Shown here: positions 35,233 through 44,486 of the stretch, in pieces
How the letters are laid out: every line of letters begins with the position of its first letter
Numbering within the stretch: the first letter of the stretch is position 1
Assembly: GCA_016839245.1 (NCBI GenBank)
Contig: JAEOUN010000095.1
Coordinates: 1 to 64,000 of the forward strand
From: Candidatus Thorarchaeota archaeon
Lineage (GTDB): Archaea; Asgardarchaeota; Thorarchaeia; Thorarchaeales; Thorarchaeaceae
DNA length: 64,000 bases
Direction of reading: 5' to 3'
Made by a program: the position numbers and the translations under genes
Notes under the pieces: model-generated
Seen by the model: the letters and a program-made list of their open reading frames with translations, nothing else
Database searches by the model: none
Told to the model about the DNA's origin: nothing

Positions 35233-36735
35233 TTACAACTTCCTTGTTTCTAGAATATTTGCCATATACCAAGAGGATTGTTCCAGAAATTCGATGACAT
35301 GATCTTTATGAATAAACGCTCCTGCGGCCATAGGATGCCCGCCTCCCTCTGCAACCAAAGAACCGTATTTCTCATTCATCTTATCCGCGATTACGACAAA
35401 GGTCTCCTTAAGATTAATGCCGCGTTTGACTAACGATTTGTGCGCTCTGCCTGAGATTTTAATTAACGGGCTATCATTATGTGTCTGAGTACTCACTCCT
35501 ACTACTGGTTTATCAATAGGGATGATTCGTGCTCCTTGAGCCATGCCAATTACAATCCCAATTATTGTGTCTGGCGTTTCAGGATCATTCACGAGATATA
35601 GTCCATCTAGTACTTGGAATCCATCAGTTTCAAGGCGTCGTAGTGCCATTGCTAGATTTGTCCGATGTTGTTGAAGGAGATTATGTCCCTTAAAGATTGA
35701 TTCAGGGTCACCAAGACATATCTTGACGCCAACATCAGGTTTCTTATTTCGTCCACATGCATTAAGAAGAGTTGAGAATTCCTTAGCGCTTCGCATCTCT
35801 GTCTTCTCCGGACGTTGAGGAAGAATAATTACATCGCCAATCAATCCCTTAGCTATCTTAGGATCATTATAAACATCAAAGACATATTGGATGAGTCTTT
35901 GAATTACAATCTGCTTTTCATTTGATTCCAAGTCCACCCATGTTCTCCATTCGTTGTCGTCCTTCATTGCTATTCCTAGATTTTCAAAGAATTCATAACA
36001 TGCTTGTTCATCACCAGTTAAGCCTGGCAAGTACGGGTCTGTAGCATATTGCAGCAGATACGGTAGAGGTCGAGTATTTATTCCAAAAAAGGTAAGGTCT
36101 CTTGTCTTTTCTAGAAAATTATAGTCCTCACCAATTTGAACAATAACTGCATTAAGTCCAGTAAATCCCTTACCATAATAGTCTTGTAAATCGCCTGTAG
36201 CCCCTACAATTGCTAATTCTGTTTGATCAATATTATCTGGAGACAATGCTAATGCAAACAAAAAAGCTGTTCCTGCACCAGAGAGCTCAACGCTTCCATT
36301 GATATTGTGCTGACACGGATTTATCTCTATTAGTTTCTTATTTTGTTCAAATCCATTCGCATCAGGACTCTCTTCTTGGGGTAGATGGTGGTCAAGAATA
36401 ATTACATGATTTATGCCTTTAATATTCAGGATATTTTTTCTAATGATGTCAATCTGACCGGTACCAAAGTCTGAAAAAATAACAAGGTCCGGTTCATACT
36501 CCAAAACATACGATTTAATTTCTAGAATTGTTTCTGAGTTGATTTGATAGATGTTTTTCCATTCAAACTCTTTTCCTTCACGTTCAAGTGCTTTGATAAT
36601 GATTGCTAGTGCCGATATTCCATCTGCATCAATATGAGAGAATGCAAAAATCTTTGATGCTTTTTTGGTTACGCTGGCTGATTCTTTGAATAGGCGGCGC
36701 ATTGATTCAGGTAGCGATTCGAAGAGGTCGTGCAT
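35233..36735 (-). CDS. DHH-family phosphoesterase, RecJ/GAN-like
   Basis: The protein is about 500 residues. Counting from the TTG at 36744 (used for the numbering here), metal-binding motifs are FSHIDADG (H37, D39, D41), FSDFGTG, ILDHH (118-120) and GATGDLQDYYG. The C-terminal DHHA1 region ends with VAEGGGHPMAAGAF. Archaeal relatives include GAN/RecJ, a nuclease that works with the CMG-type replication complex, and oligoribonucleases. It is cytosolic. ATG 36735 is preferred over TTG 36744, neither with a clear ribosome site. Exonuclease on DNA or RNA is the most likely role. Confidence 0.85.
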   Translation of the reverse strand: MHDLFESLPESMRRLFKESASVTKKASKIFAFSHIDADGISALAIIIKALEREGKEFEWKNIYQINSETILEIKSYVLEYEPDLVIFSDFGTGQIDIIRKNILNIKGINHVIILDHHLPQEESPDANGFEQNKKLIEINPCQHNINGSVELSGAGTAFLFALALSPDNIDQTELAIVGATGDLQDYYGKGFTGLNAVIVQIGEDYNFLEKTRDLTFFGINTRPLPYLLQYATDPYLPGLTGDEQACYEFFENLGIAMKDDNEWRTWVDLESNEKQIVIQRLIQYVFDVYNDPKIAKGLIGDVIILPQRPEKTEMRSAKEFSTLLNACGRNKKPDVGVKICLGDPESIFKGHNLLQQHRTNLAMALRRLETDGFQVLDGLYLVNDPETPDTIIGIVIGMAQGARIIPIDKPVVGVSTQTHNDSPLIKISGRAHKSLVKRGINLKETFVVIADKMNEKYGSLVAEGGGHPMAAGAFIHKDHVIEFLEQSSWYMANILETRKL

Positions 36736-36814
36736 TTTATTCAATGATGAATTTTAAAACTCCGTAATATAAGTTGGCTGCTCTGAACTATTGAGATAAA
36801 ACTGGCTTTCGTAC

Positions 36815-37171
36815 TTATTCTGCTCCTCGAAAGACTCTGGATATTGCAAGGAATATTACTAAAAACACACTTGCGACAGCTGCTAATACTTTCGCTGCTT
36901 TTTGCCATCGTTTAGGTGGATGTTCCAAATCTCTAAGATCATTCTTCACTCGTTTTAAATAGACTCTCTTCTCTGTGTAGAGTGCTGTTTGATCATCAAT
37001 TTTGACTGAAAATTCAGCCCAATTCGAATAGAGCGGCGGTTCAGGATTTGTTTCTACCCATTCGAAAAACAACTGAAGGATTTCTGCCCTGTATGGTTCT
37101 GGAAAACTCTCGATTGTTGCCTGTATTTTATTCTCCCAATTATCTAATGGCATTACTGAATTGCACCTCAC
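36815..37171 (-). CDS. tail-anchored small protein
   Basis: The 118-residue product is mostly hydrophilic with a single C-terminal hydrophobic helix (about residues 94-112) and a short Arg-rich end, so the bulk faces the cytosol. The frame begins with six weakly likely residues; ATG 37153 (MPLDNWENK) may be the real start. No family is recognised. It lies 79 bp upstream of the DHH gene on the same strand. Confidence 0.55.
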   Translation of the reverse strand: MRCNSVMPLDNWENKIQATIESFPEPYRAEILQLFFEWVETNPEPPLYSNWAEFSVKIDDQTALYTEKRVYLKRVKNDLRDLEHPPKRWQKAAKVLAAVASVFLVIFLAISRVFRGAE

Positions 37172-37321
37172 TTTTCCCGGCTGAGAACTAATAAGAGGTC
37201 TGAATATCTCCTATTAAATCTTCACTAAATAATCTACTTCTTAATTACTACATATTATATTGTCCTATCCATACAAGTGCTATTAAATTAGTCTACATTA
37301 AGAATTTTTCATGAAGTCAGA

Positions 37322-37843
37322 TTAACGCATTTTTCCTAATTCTTTGGACCACTCTTTAATATCTTCACGAAGTTTTTGAATGTCAGTGGGGCTGATTGTA
37401 TCGACTCTTCCATAAGTCCTAAGAATTCTTGTCCATCGTTGCATCTTGACAATGAGATTGCCAGACACGCCTTTACTCTCAAGCATCTCTGCAGCTTCAT
37501 TTATTTTCTGTGCTAGATCGCTGGCAATTACTCCATCTCTGATCTGCGTTTCTAATGTATCAAGAATTGCCTGATGAGAAGACACTGCTCCTTTCTGAGC
37601 AATTGCGGACCCTGAACTGGTCGAAGTACTTCCACTTATCTTGATGGTATTGATTGTTTCAAGTAATTCATCAAGTTTCTCTGAGTTCGCATTAACAGAT
37701 AATGCAAGATCTGATTGTGCATCTTGGACTTCCGTTATCTTTGCGATGACATCAATCATTCTGTTCAACATTTGAGTAAGTCTGTCAATTGCACCATTAA
37801 TCTCGGTCAGTTTTGCGCGTAAATATGTGTCTTCTTCGCTCAT
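37322..37843 (-). CDS. coiled-coil hypothetical protein
   Basis: The 173-residue product begins with a long heptad-like helix (residues 5-65; INGAIDRLTQMLNRMIDVIA), a Ser/Thr/Gly-rich linker (about 69-85) and a second helical segment to the end. No catalytic motif is visible. It may be a self-associating adaptor. ATG 37843 is preceded by an AGAGG-like element. Intergenic DNA on both sides suggests a single-gene unit. Confidence 0.6.
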   Translation of the reverse strand: MSEEDTYLRAKLTEINGAIDRLTQMLNRMIDVIAKITEVQDAQSDLALSVNANSEKLDELLETINTIKISGSTSTSSGSAIAQKGAVSSHQAILDTLETQIRDGVIASDLAQKINEAAEMLESKGVSGNLIVKMQRWTRILRTYGRVDTISPTDIQKLREDIKEWSKELGKMR

Positions 37844-38031
37844 GATTCTTACCTCTTATGAAGGATATCTTACGAAACTTGTAACATCTGAAAATCACTG
37901 GCTCTAAAGATTAAGCTTTCTGTGGTGTTTGATATGAAATGTACATAACCTAATACCTATATTTAGCATCAAAAATGTGGCATTATAATGCAGATTCATA
38001 TTCTGCCGGCTAAATGTAGGAGAACAGATCT

Positions 38032-38379
38032 TTGTACGTCGTGAATTACAAACAAAGAGAAGCGCGTGATGTCGAATTGGTTGGGGCCCAGAAGGTTACT
38101 ATGAGATGGCTCATCGGAAAGCAGACTGGAGCAAAGACCTATGCAATGAGAATCTTTGAGATTGGACCTGGAGGAATCATTCCTTTGCACAATCATCCAG
38201 AAGAGCATGAGATCTTCGTTTTAAAGGGTGAAGCTAAATTGCTTGGTGAAATCGAAAGTGTTGCTAAGAAGGATGATGTAGTATATGTTCCCTCGAATGA
38301 ACCTCACGGATATGATAATCGGGAAGGAACTGATGTGTTCCAATTCATCTGCGTGATTCCACTCTTGAATAATGACTAA
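38032..38379 (+). CDS. cupin-domain protein
   Basis: The 115-residue product is a single cupin barrel. Cupin motif 1 is GGIIPLHNHPEEHEIFVLKG (metal ligands H60, H62, E66 by position in HNHPEEHE), and motif 2 is YVPSNEPHGYDN. Function may be metal-dependent isomerase, dioxygenase or a regulatory sensor. The frame starts at TTG 38032 with AGGAG nine nt upstream (38018-38022), which supports it. It precedes a HAD hydrolase by about 70 bp in the same direction. Confidence 0.88.
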   Translation: MYVVNYKQREARDVELVGAQKVTMRWLIGKQTGAKTYAMRIFEIGPGGIIPLHNHPEEHEIFVLKGEAKLLGEIESVAKKDDVVYVPSNEPHGYDNREGTDVFQFICVIPLLNND

Positions 38380-38447
38380 TGCTTTCAATGACCTAGTTGT
38401 AGGTACATTTTTCTCTACGCAATCACAGAATGATTTGGTGCTGATTG

Positions 38448-39254
38448 ATGGACCTACATACAAAAAAACTCTGGATATTTGATGTAGATAATACTTTGAT
38501 TCTCGATGTTGAACATCCTACTCCCTTTAAAGATGCAATGAATCTCTGGAATGCACTTATCGAAAAAGGAGTGACACTAGCTATTCTCACAAATGTAGGC
38601 AGGCTATCTTCAAGACAGGTTCATCAAGCATTGGATAGAGCAGGTTTTTACTTACCAGTTGAAAATGTATTTACAGCTGGCGCAGCTGCTGCCGCTTATA
38701 TATACAACAGAAATCCTGATGCTCATTGTTTCGTAATAGGTGAAGGCGGCACTCAGGAGGACTTTATCGCTCGTGGATTAGATGTCACAAATAATCCACC
38801 GATAGATTACGTTGCTGTTGCTGCTGACAGAGGAATGACATTTCCAGAATTGAATTTTGCCACAAAAATGGTAAAACAAGGAGCCAAATTGATTTGCATC
38901 AGCGGAAGTCGTGATTATCCTGGAATCTATTTGGGTCAGGAAGATGTCTATATTGGTGAACGTTCTATTGTTGCTGCGATTGAACATGCAACAGGTGTGA
39001 ATCCTGTTGTTGTGGGAAAACCATTACCAGAGATAGTCGTTGAAACCGTGAAAATACTTGGTTTTGATACATCTCAATCTGTTTTTATAGGTGACAATCC
39101 AAGGTCTGATATTGCTGGAGGAAATGCAGCTGGATTGACAACAGTCCTTATTCAGCGGAGTCCAGATGACATTGTTGAATTCGAGTCAGGCGACTTGGAT
39201 ACAACACCTTCGTTGAGTGTAAATTCGCTAGAGGAAATAATACAGCATCTTTGA
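38448..39254 (+). CDS. HAD-superfamily phosphatase (NagD-like)
   Basis: The protein of 268 residues has motif I FDVDNTL (D12, D14), motif II ILTNVG, and the late motif GKPLPEIVVET...FIGDNPRSDIAGGNAAG (Lys, then two Asp). Two caps in type IIA HAD enzymes give substrate choice; here the large insert between motifs I and III suggests a NagD/phosphoglycolate phosphatase-type enzyme. ATG 38448 is used; a TTG codon precedes it by one codon. It is cytosolic and probably hydrolyses a sugar or nucleotide phosphate. Confidence 0.88.
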   Translation: MDLHTKKLWIFDVDNTLILDVEHPTPFKDAMNLWNALIEKGVTLAILTNVGRLSSRQVHQALDRAGFYLPVENVFTAGAAAAAYIYNRNPDAHCFVIGEGGTQEDFIARGLDVTNNPPIDYVAVAADRGMTFPELNFATKMVKQGAKLICISGSRDYPGIYLGQEDVYIGERSIVAAIEHATGVNPVVVGKPLPEIVVETVKILGFDTSQSVFIGDNPRSDIAGGNAAGLTTVLIQRSPDDIVEFESGDLDTTPSLSVNSLEEIIQHL

Positions 39255-39301
39255 ATTTTGACTTCGGAAAATTCTTAGGTCTTCAGTCGTGAGATTGCTT
39301 T

Positions 39302-39988
39302 ATGCAGAAATCCCCCTCAATAAAGTTTGACACAGGTCCTCCAGGTACCAGTATCACAGTCGTCCTTATTGATGATTTAAAATTAGGGAAATCTCAAAGG
39401 GATTTTGAAGAATATGAGCAGTCTTTGTTCAAAGAGATACGAACCAAGAATAGACTTGAAGATCTCCGGCGCGATAAATTACTCTATTCATACAGAGCAA
39501 TGCATTGGACCTATCGAATGGATCCAACAAAGAAAAGAGGTTCAAGTGAAGCTGTTTTGAGACGTGTTCTGCAAGGGGATAATCTCTGGCGAATATCTGA
39601 CTTGGTGGATATTGTGAATCTGGCTTCTGCTTACCATAAAATTCCAATTGGTCTCATTGATGTTTCTAAAATCGATGGACAGTTGAGACTGAGAAGAGCC
39701 AAAGAAGGAGAGATATTCCAACGTATAGGAGGAGAGTCAATAGAATGTCGAGGTGGCGAGATTGTTCTTGCAGATGATATTGGAATTGTCTGTTATGGCT
39801 ATGCTATTCATGATTCAAATCGAACTAGAGTAATAAAGGAAAGTAAACAGGTGTTATTATTACACTATGGTTCAATGATTGCCTCCTGGGAAATTATGAC
39901 TGAAGCTACGAATTTTACACTTGATCTGGTTAAGCGATGGGTTGACTGCAAGGTATCTGAACCGATAAGATATGTTTCTCCCGCTTAA
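39302..39988 (+). CDS. stand-alone B3/4-domain protein
   Basis: The 228-residue protein resembles the B3/B4 tRNA-editing domain of bacterial-type PheRS beta chains: MHWTYRMDPTKKRGSSEA and LRRVLQGDNLWRISDLVDIV are the family's recognition blocks, followed by GEIVLADDIG and a short Arg-rich region. Stand-alone B3/4 proteins are common in archaea and may deacylate mischarged tRNA or D-aminoacyl-tRNA, but this is unproven. Its TAA stop overlaps the TAA of the convergent HerA-like gene, sharing TTAA. Confidence 0.8.
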   Translation: MQKSPSIKFDTGPPGTSITVVLIDDLKLGKSQRDFEEYEQSLFKEIRTKNRLEDLRRDKLLYSYRAMHWTYRMDPTKKRGSSEAVLRRVLQGDNLWRISDLVDIVNLASAYHKIPIGLIDVSKIDGQLRLRRAKEGEIFQRIGGESIECRGGEIVLADDIGIVCYGYAIHDSNRTRVIKESKQVLLLHYGSMIASWEIMTEATNFTLDLVKRWVDCKVSEPIRYVSPA

Positions 39989-41922
39989 AACTCCAAGAAT
40001 GGTTCTCCTAAGATAATTCGTTCAAGGAAATTATTTCGATTTGCTTTCCTTACTAACTGCTCGAATTTTTTCTTCAGACGTTCCTCATCAACAAAGTCTG
40101 GTTCTTTGATACCCATGCTTTCAATGACTTTTGTCAGCATATGATCGAAATCATAAATGAGATACTCTTCTTTAACCATCTTTCCTCTTTTCTTTACTTC
40201 TCTCTTTTCCCTCTTTGCCAGACCCTGCTTTTGAGCCTCACGCGTTTCTTTAAGATAGAATGACATCGACTTTTCGTAATTCAATTCTCCTCTTTTCAGC
40301 AATTCTTTTAGAAAATCGAGTCCGAATGTGGTCTTTGCAATGGCTTCTATTCTTGCAATGAATGCGTTGATCAGATCATCATAGGATACTCTTTCAGATT
40401 GCCCTCTGGTCTCAAACACTTTTTCAGTATCTGTTGCAGACTGGAACTTCTGCTTCATTACTTGGAGTGCCTTCTCTCTCTCTTTCTCAGCTTTAAGTTT
40501 CTCAGCTTCTTTTCTTGCTGCCTCTTCTTTCTCGAGTTTCTCTCGCTCAGCAGCTTCCATATCCGCTTGTCTGCGTCTTTCCTCAGCAAGTCGCTCTTCT
40601 TCAAGTTTCTTGAGTATCTTTGCTTGATCCTCAACAAGTTTCTTCATGTATGTCTGAACATCTTTCTCGGTTAGTGTGACATGTTTAGTCAATAACCACC
40701 TTACACCAATGTGATTTACCTTTGGTTTTAGATCAGCTGATGAAAAGATGAAATTTGCAGTCTGCTGTCCCGGTAGTTGTGTTATGATATCTTCTGCGTC
40801 TTGTTCCCCTGCAATTGGTTCAAGAATCCTCTCAAGTACTTTCAATGATTGTTCACTACTAATACGTCCTGCAGATATGGTATTGAATTGCTCAAAGGCT
40901 TTGTAATCGATATCCTTTGGACTCTGAGTAGCAATCAGACATTCGATTCCATATTTTCTTGCTTGTCTGAATAGCAAGAGGAAGGTCTCTTTTGGCCCGG
41001 GTGATAGCATTCCAGCTGGGATAAAGGGAGCTGCTTCATCTTGAAATATCATCATTCTGGGAGCTTCAGAGAATCCCTGCCTTAGCATCCATGAATACAA
41101 CTGGTTTAGAACAATAGAGATGAAGAAATGTTTTTCTTCCTCGCTGCGTAGTGTCTTGAGAAAAATTACGTTGATTGGTGTCTTGCCATTGACTGGTTTT
41201 GTGAGTTCATCAAAGTCAATCTCCCCCTCTTCCTTGAATAATAGCTGAGAGGAGCCTACAGTAAGGCTTCGGATGCGGGTTGCTAGTGTCTGCCTTTCTG
41301 AAAACTTCATGAATGGCTCAAGGTCAACACCTGCAGTTTCAGGATCTGCTACAAGCAAATCTGCAAGTTCTTTCAATCCCTTGATGTCTGTCTTTTCATT
41401 CTCCCAAATGGTTCGTAATAGTTCATAGATGGCGGCAAAGGCTTTGCCCTCCCATGATCTTGATAACCCAGATACCTTCATGAGAACTTTGACAAGTGTT
41501 CTTGATGAGTTGTCTAGTAATCGAATAATATCATCTGGATCTGCTTTTCTATCTGGTAATTTTAAAGGATTAATCGAGATTGCTAATCCCTTGCTGCTGG
41601 CTGGTGTATAGACTCTGACAATTACCTTGTCCATATACTCCTTCAATCGTTCTGGCGGAACCCCCTTTGAAGTGAGTTCCTTTGGATCTCCAGGTAACAT
41701 CAGTGAAGCAATATCGCCCTGTGGATCGAGGGCAAGAATAGGGATTCCCTCTATTGCTGCCTCTTCAAGGATACACTTTGATAGGACTGTTTTTCCTGAT
41801 CCTGTGGAACCAAAGACCCCTCCATGTCTTCGGAGAAGATCAATACTAATCTCAAATTTCTCGTCAGTCCTTTGTCCTTGATCATCAATTTTGAATCCAA
41901 GCCAGAGTTTTCCATCTTTCAT
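39985..41922 (-). CDS. HerA/FtsK-like ATPase with coiled coil
   Basis: The protein is about 645 residues. Walker A is VFGSTGSGKTVLSK and Walker B MMIFQDEAAPF. The Q/T-rich stretch ATQSPKDID and the RISSEQ segment match the HerA-like DUF87/DUF853 group. A highly charged coiled coil (about residues 430-510; EEERLAEERRRQ) leads into a C-terminal winged-type region. HerA with NurA resects DNA ends in archaea; no NurA lies near this copy, so the role may differ (plasmid or virus translocase, or membrane-linked transport). ATG 41922 has GGTG nine nt upstream. It ends by overlapping the B3/4 gene by four bases. Confidence 0.85.
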   Translation of the reverse strand: MKDGKLWLGFKIDDQGQRTDEKFEISIDLLRRHGGVFGSTGSGKTVLSKCILEEAAIEGIPILALDPQGDIASLMLPGDPKELTSKGVPPERLKEYMDKVIVRVYTPASSKGLAISINPLKLPDRKADPDDIIRLLDNSSRTLVKVLMKVSGLSRSWEGKAFAAIYELLRTIWENEKTDIKGLKELADLLVADPETAGVDLEPFMKFSERQTLATRIRSLTVGSSQLLFKEEGEIDFDELTKPVNGKTPINVIFLKTLRSEEEKHFFISIVLNQLYSWMLRQGFSEAPRMMIFQDEAAPFIPAGMLSPGPKETFLLLFRQARKYGIECLIATQSPKDIDYKAFEQFNTISAGRISSEQSLKVLERILEPIAGEQDAEDIITQLPGQQTANFIFSSADLKPKVNHIGVRWLLTKHVTLTEKDVQTYMKKLVEDQAKILKKLEEERLAEERRRQADMEAAEREKLEKEEAARKEAEKLKAEKEREKALQVMKQKFQSATDTEKVFETRGQSERVSYDDLINAFIARIEAIAKTTFGLDFLKELLKRGELNYEKSMSFYLKETREAQKQGLAKREKREVKKRGKMVKEEYLIYDFDHMLTKVIESMGIKEPDFVDEERLKKKFEQLVRKANRNNFLERIILGEPFLEF

Positions 41923-42005
41923 ATTGAACACCAATCAATGGCTATTCTAGCACCGAGTTTTAAGAGCCTTTCCACTATATATTAAATCTGCAAAACATGA
42001 AGACC

Positions 42006-42029
42006 ATGGATGGAGCTAGCTCCATCCAT
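42006..42029 (-). terminator. 24-bp perfect palindrome after the six-helix membrane protein
   Basis: ATGGATGGAGCT (42006-42017) is followed directly by its reverse complement AGCTCCATCCAT (42018-42029), a perfect 12 plus 12 palindrome with no spacer. It lies 12 bp downstream of the stop of the minus-strand gene ending at 42041 and 84 bp upstream of the HerA-like start. A hairpin terminator with a weak T-rich tail, or a binding site, are both possible. Confidence 0.5.
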
Positions 42030-42040
42030 TTGACTTGAAA

Positions 42041-42664
42041 CTATTCTCCTACTGGTTCGTAGTGTCTTCCAAGAAATATGACTATGATAAAGACAAGTGC
42101 TACAGCAAATGCCATTAGAGCTCCAGCAGCCCATCCGTATGATAATGCATTCTTTATCACACTCATCAATAGATAGACGCCTGCCATAATAACACCTAAG
42201 ACAAGTGAAACAAGCATGAATCGCGATGTCATTTCCTTCACTTGTCCAGTTTCTGCTCCTTGAGAAATTTTACTTCGGAAGAACACAAAGACAAACAAGA
42301 AGATATAGGCAATTACAATCATTGTACCCATATCAAATAAATATCCTTGAACAACTGTATCTACTCCTTCAAGAAGCCCGTACACTAGGAGTGTTCCAAG
42401 AGCCATCATGTAGACAAGCATGTTTGACATCATCTTATCATCAGGATGGACAAATCCTGTCATCTCAGTAAAGGTGTTTATGACACTAATAATCAGCACA
42501 CCCGCGAGTATTATCAAGGCGCCTATCCAGATATAGAAGGGATATAGTAACTGCTCTGGCGTTGCAGAGAGTGAATCAAGAAGCGCTTTCACACCGATTG
42601 TGACGGCTAGAAGTGTCAATCCTATTCCTGAGAGAAAGTTACCAATTGTAGTTAGCCTAACCAT
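42041..42664 (-). CDS. six-helix membrane protein
   Basis: The 207-residue protein has about six hydrophobic segments (near 10-28, 43-63, 84-102, 111-132, 150-172, 178-200) joined by short charged loops. No family is recognised and no polar signature is visible. It could be a channel or envelope protein. ATG 42664 is used. It is in the same direction as the HerA-like gene and the MFS gene, with about 75-110 bp gaps. Confidence 0.6.
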   Translation of the reverse strand: MVRLTTIGNFLSGIGLTLLAVTIGVKALLDSLSATPEQLLYPFYIWIGALIILAGVLIISVINTFTEMTGFVHPDDKMMSNMLVYMMALGTLLVYGLLEGVDTVVQGYLFDMGTMIVIAYIFLFVFVFFRSKISQGAETGQVKEMTSRFMLVSLVLGVIMAGVYLLMSVIKNALSYGWAAGALMAFAVALVFIIVIFLGRHYEPVGE

Positions 42665-42739
42665 AAGTATCTCTCCCTAAAAGGTCGAGTTTCTATCAGC
42701 AAAGACTCTCTTTTTTCTATTAACTCTTTGTACTATTAT

Positions 42740-43984
42740 CTAATTGTCAGCAATTAACGATTTTTCTTCTGAATGAGTATCTTTCTCCGGAGCTACTTCG
42801 TCGAGGAAGAATGTACCAATGCATGCTATTGCAATGAATATTGCAACAAGTAAAGCAAGTCCTGGGAAAAGTCCTCCAACAGAATATGCGTACTCTGCAG
42901 TAAATGGTCCAATTATCATTCCTGAACCAAAGAAAATCGAGTACACTCCCATCGTACTTCCACGAGACTCCTCACTGGATATATCTGTGAGGTATGCCAT
43001 GGCTGCAGGTGGGAACGAACCAGCAATGAATCCTAAAATTGGGAGCAATGGCCAGATTCCAGAGGTCCAGAGAGTGTCAAAAGTTTCAGCATTGGCTACA
43101 AGCAGATATGCAAGAGCTCCAAAGCCAATTAATCCTATCACAATGAATGGTCTTCTCTTCATCCAATAATCTGAAAGATGTCCCATGATTACGATACCCA
43201 GAAACAATGCAACTCCTAGCATTCCGAATAGGATAATCATATCTGTTGCTGTAAAATCAAAATAGACCTCTATGATATGTTTTGTTTTAGCAACAAATAA
43301 TCCATAGAGTGAGATTATAGGGATGTAAACTGGTAGCATCTTTTGGATGTTCTTGTCTTTTGCTACCTTCTTCAGTAATGCAATCATACTTACTTCTTTA
43401 CGTGTGGTTTCCCTTGTTTCTTTGATAAGGACTATTGTCAGAAAACCCGCTACTACACACACTGCTGCCGCAGCAAAGAGCAACAACATGGAACTAAATC
43501 CTAGCTCTAGAAGAATTATTCCCAGCCCAAATCCTCCTGCCAAGCCCATTAGCGTTGACAGGTCATAATATCCCATTAACCTTGCTCTATTTTCCTCCGA
43601 AGAGCAATCTGCAATTATTGATAGAGAAGTGGTAACTTGAGATGCTGCTCCAATCCCAAAGAGACCTGCAAATATGAATACGAGAATTTCTATTGTTGCT
43701 ACTCCGAAAAGGAATGCTGCAGCTCCTGTGATGAATAGACTTGCTGCAAGAATTGGTTTTCGTCCAATTTTATCAGAGTAAGAACCAAAGAATGAGACCG
43801 TACTCAATTCAGTTAGCGGGTATATTGCGAGAACGATAGCAACACCCCAACCTATCAATGCCCCATTCATATATACTTCACTTGAAATAACAGCTATAGT
43901 GACATAGAATGAAGCTCGCATTAATAACGTTACAAGGTATAACATAATGAGTGTCAAGGCATGACCTGATTTTCGTAGTCCCAT
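42740..43984 (-). CDS. MFS transporter
   Basis: The 414-residue protein has 12 hydrophobic segments. The family loop motif between helices 2 and 3 is visible as GSYSDKIGRKPILAAS (about residues 67-82), and a similar DYWMKRRPFIVIG occurs after helix 8. Such proteins move small molecules with proton or ion gradients; many with this pattern are drug or sugar exporters. Substrate cannot be fixed. It is monocistronic and divergent from the 120-residue protein. Confidence 0.9.
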   Translation of the reverse strand: MGLRKSGHALTLIMLYLVTLLMRASFYVTIAVISSEVYMNGALIGWGVAIVLAIYPLTELSTVSFFGSYSDKIGRKPILAASLFITGAAAFLFGVATIEILVFIFAGLFGIGAASQVTTSLSIIADCSSEENRARLMGYYDLSTLMGLAGGFGLGIILLELGFSSMLLLFAAAAVCVVAGFLTIVLIKETRETTRKEVSMIALLKKVAKDKNIQKMLPVYIPIISLYGLFVAKTKHIIEVYFDFTATDMIILFGMLGVALFLGIVIMGHLSDYWMKRRPFIVIGLIGFGALAYLLVANAETFDTLWTSGIWPLLPILGFIAGSFPPAAMAYLTDISSEESRGSTMGVYSIFFGSGMIIGPFTAEYAYSVGGLFPGLALLVAIFIAIACIGTFFLDEVAPEKDTHSEEKSLIADN

Positions 43985-44026
43985 TGTCGTTTACTCCTAA
44001 GCTCTGTATTCGTGCACGCATTAGCG

Positions 44027-44034
44027 TTTATAAG
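44027..44034 (+). promoter_or_regulatory. TATA-like box, near-leaderless promoter
   Basis: TTTATAAG at 44027-44034 lies about 25 nt before ATG 44058, the archaeal distance between TATA box and transcription start. If real, the 120-residue gene is leaderless or nearly so. No strong Shine-Dalgarno sequence is needed or seen. Confidence 0.35.
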
Positions 44035-44057
44035 CTATATAGGTTGTTACTAGAAGT

Positions 44058-44420
44058 ATGGTCGCCGGCAAGTTTCCTAGTGAGATAGGATCTATAGAGT
44101 ATGTCTATTTGATACTTTACAGACTTAAGACACTTACTGACGAAGAAAAACATCAATGGTTTAAGTCTTGGCATAAAATTAGAGATAATCTTCCAAATGG
44201 CATTAAAATAGTGACAGAAGCCACGAGCGCATTTGGTACTGAATTTACTGGATTCACAATCTATGATGGTCCTCTCGAAAAATTCGAAGAATTAGTTCAG
44301 ATATTGGAAGAACATACAAGCGGTTTTCTTGAAAAATCTCTCACCATAATTGGCACACGTGGATTCTCATTACCGACAGCTGAGTTTCAGAAAATCCTTG
44401 ATAGTCGACCAGTCGATTAG
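44058..44420 (+). CDS. small ferredoxin-like-fold hypothetical protein
   Basis: The 120-residue product alternates strands and helices (EYVYLILYRLK; FTGFTIYDGPLEKFEELVQIL), compatible with a dimeric alpha/beta-barrel (ferredoxin-like) fold as in DUF3303-type proteins. No catalytic motif is certain. It precedes an SLC13-type transporter by 66 bp in the same direction. Function unknown. Confidence 0.55.
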   Translation: MVAGKFPSEIGSIEYVYLILYRLKTLTDEEKHQWFKSWHKIRDNLPNGIKIVTEATSAFGTEFTGFTIYDGPLEKFEELVQILEEHTSGFLEKSLTIIGTRGFSLPTAEFQKILDSRPVD

Positions 44421-44486
44421 GAACAAATCGATACCACAGAGAACGGCTTTTTAGTAATAACTGATGAATTTGAAATCAGAAATACG

